Below are positions 63,285 through 64,000 of a DNA stretch of 64,000 nt, piece after piece. The notes under the pieces were generated by a model that made no database searches, was not told the origin of the DNA, and saw only the letters and a program-made list of their open reading frames with translations. Both the position numbers and the translations under genes were made by a program. The DNA is taken from the NCBI RefSeq assembly GCF_001441535.1, contig NZ_LMAU01000001.1, forward strand, positions 434,001 through 498,000. The letters run 5' to 3'. The stretch's first letter is position 1; each line of letters opens with the position of its first letter. The stretch is from Tsuneonella troitsensis. Its GTDB lineage: Bacteria > Pseudomonadota > Alphaproteobacteria > Sphingomonadales > Sphingomonadaceae.

Positions 63285-64000
63285 ATGCTCGACGCGGTGG
63301 TTATCGGTGCGGGTCACAACGGGCTCGTGTGTGCGTACTACCTCGCCCGCGCCGGGCTGAAGGTCCGGTTGTACGAGGCACGCGACGTGGTCGGCGGGGC
63401 GGCGGTGACCGAGGAATTCGCGCCGGGCTTTCGCAATTCGACCGCCAGCTACACCGTCAGCCTGCTCCAGCCCAAGGTCATCGCCGACATGGAGTTGGAG
63501 CGGCGCGGCTACCGCGTGATCGAGCGCCCGGTGTCGAACTTCCTGCCGCTGGATGACGGCCACCTCGTGCTGGGCGGCGGCCTCGAAGCGACGCAGGCCG
63601 AGTTCGCCCGCTTCTCGCGCAAGGACGCCGACGCGCTGCCCGGTTACTACGCCATGCTGGAAGGGGTGGCCGAGGTCCTGCGCGATCTCGCCTTGCGGAT
63701 ACCGCCCGATGCCGCCGGCGGCCCGCGGGCCCTGCTCGATGCGGTCATGCAGTCGCGCAAGGTCGCGCGACTGCCTCTGGCGGCCAAGGGCGACGTGCTC
63801 GCCCTGTTCACGCGGTCCGCGCGCGAGGTCCTCGATACGTGGTTCGAGAGCGAACCGGTCAAGGCCGCGTTCGGCTTCGACGCGTGCGTCGGCAACTATG
63901 CCTCGCCGGACGCCGCGGGTAGCGCATACGTGCTGCTGCACCACGTGTTCGGCGAGGTGAACGGCAAGAAAGGGGGGTGGGGACACGTGCCCGGCGGGAT
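63285..64000 (+). CDS. FAD-dependent oxidoreductase, phytoene-desaturase/PYROXD2-like (partial)
   Basis: The frame is open to the right edge of the window, 238 residues so far. A ribosome site AGGAAGGGG precedes ATG 63285. The N-terminus MLDAVVIGAGHNGLVCAYYL has the dinucleotide-binding GxGxxG, followed by EARDVVGGAAVTEEFAPGFR. Later YAMLEGVAEVLRDLALRIPP and a segment near NYASPDAAGSAYVLLHH match the family. Its substrate is unknown. Divergent from the msrA genes across 99 bp. Confidence 0.85.
   Translation, partial: MLDAVVIGAGHNGLVCAYYLARAGLKVRLYEARDVVGGAAVTEEFAPGFRNSTASYTVSLLQPKVIADMELERRGYRVIERPVSNFLPLDDGHLVLGGGLEATQAEFARFSRKDADALPGYYAMLEGVAEVLRDLALRIPPDAAGGPRALLDAVMQSRKVARLPLAAKGDVLALFTRSAREVLDTWFESEPVKAAFGFDACVGNYASPDAAGSAYVLLHHVFGEVNGKKGGWGHVPGG

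Overview
The window is ordinary chromosome from a GC-rich alphaproteobacterium, most likely order Sphingomonadales and close to Erythrobacteraceae. This is inferred from gene content and protein style: a MipZ ParA-type division ATPase beside panC, a bc1 complex with separate petA, petB and petC, a TonB-ExbB-ExbD-ExbD operon, a sucC without an adjacent sucD, a DUF3035 (BamF-like) lipoprotein, and strong G/C third-position bias. No rRNA, CRISPR array, prophage, insertion sequence or integrase was seen. Three tRNA genes (Gly-TCC, Thr-GGT, Leu-TAA) lie on the minus strand.

Layout. 0-3.2 kb: glpX (cut by the window edge), a small exported protein, hom and an exported protein of unknown role. 3.2-6.25 kb: a long, hairpin-rich leader followed by tonB-exbB-exbD-exbD, closed by a clear terminator. 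6.27-12.7 kb (minus): mipZ, a membrane J-domain protein, phosphomannomutase, then a YqcI/YcgG heme N-oxygenase-like gene overlapping a DUF1989 gene, then an Lhr-type helicase. 12.8-14.4 kb: panC, tRNA-Gly, apt. 14.4-20.8 kb (minus): pepN, pgeF, petA, petB, petC. 20.9-26 kb: an SDR protein, an EamA transporter with ltaE, an acetyltransferase, two bacterial PH-domain membrane proteins and tRNA-Thr. 26.2-34 kb (plus): a tightly packed housekeeping run of gpmA, purE, purK, folA, ribF, ileS, lspA and a lipoprotein gene, most with overlapping stop and start codons. 34-41.6 kb: a stem-loop-rich spacer, a CNNM/CorC protein, an OmpA-type lipoprotein, a decayed histidine-phosphatase gene, a cysQ-like phosphatase, sucC, etfB-etfA and a soluble TonB-C protein. 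41.6-48.1 kb (minus): an RND efflux pump (adaptor plus permease), DUF445 and an acetyltransferase. 48.2-52.9 kb (minus): a surface-glycan style group (GtrA, a polytopic GT-C-like protein, a UDP-galactopyranose-mutase-like flavoprotein) and a tandem PilZ protein. 53-64 kb: tRNA-Leu, ihfB, a GntR regulator divergent from a POT peptide transporter, two tandem amidohydrolase-fold proteins (the second without its HxH metal motif), FKBP, NnrU, dxs, a His-rich Fur/Zur protein, msrA with a tiny membrane protein, and the start of a flavin oxidoreductase.

How the genes connect. Energy metabolism is represented by bc1, ETF and SucC; envelope work by TonB, LspA, lipoproteins, OmpA, PgeF and glycan genes; nucleotide and cofactor synthesis by purEK, folA, ribF, panC, apt and dxs. 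The most interesting candidate for an undescribed system is the translationally coupled YcgG/DUF1989 pair. Characterised relatives of both families act on guanidino compounds. Upstream of the pair lie two 9-bp direct repeats 20 bp apart and an inverted repeat that would bury the ribosome-binding site. Other points worth checking are overlapping inverted repeats in the tonB leader, a palindrome inside the likely etfBA promoter, an RND permease with apparent extra membrane helices, and low-GC patches inside ileS.
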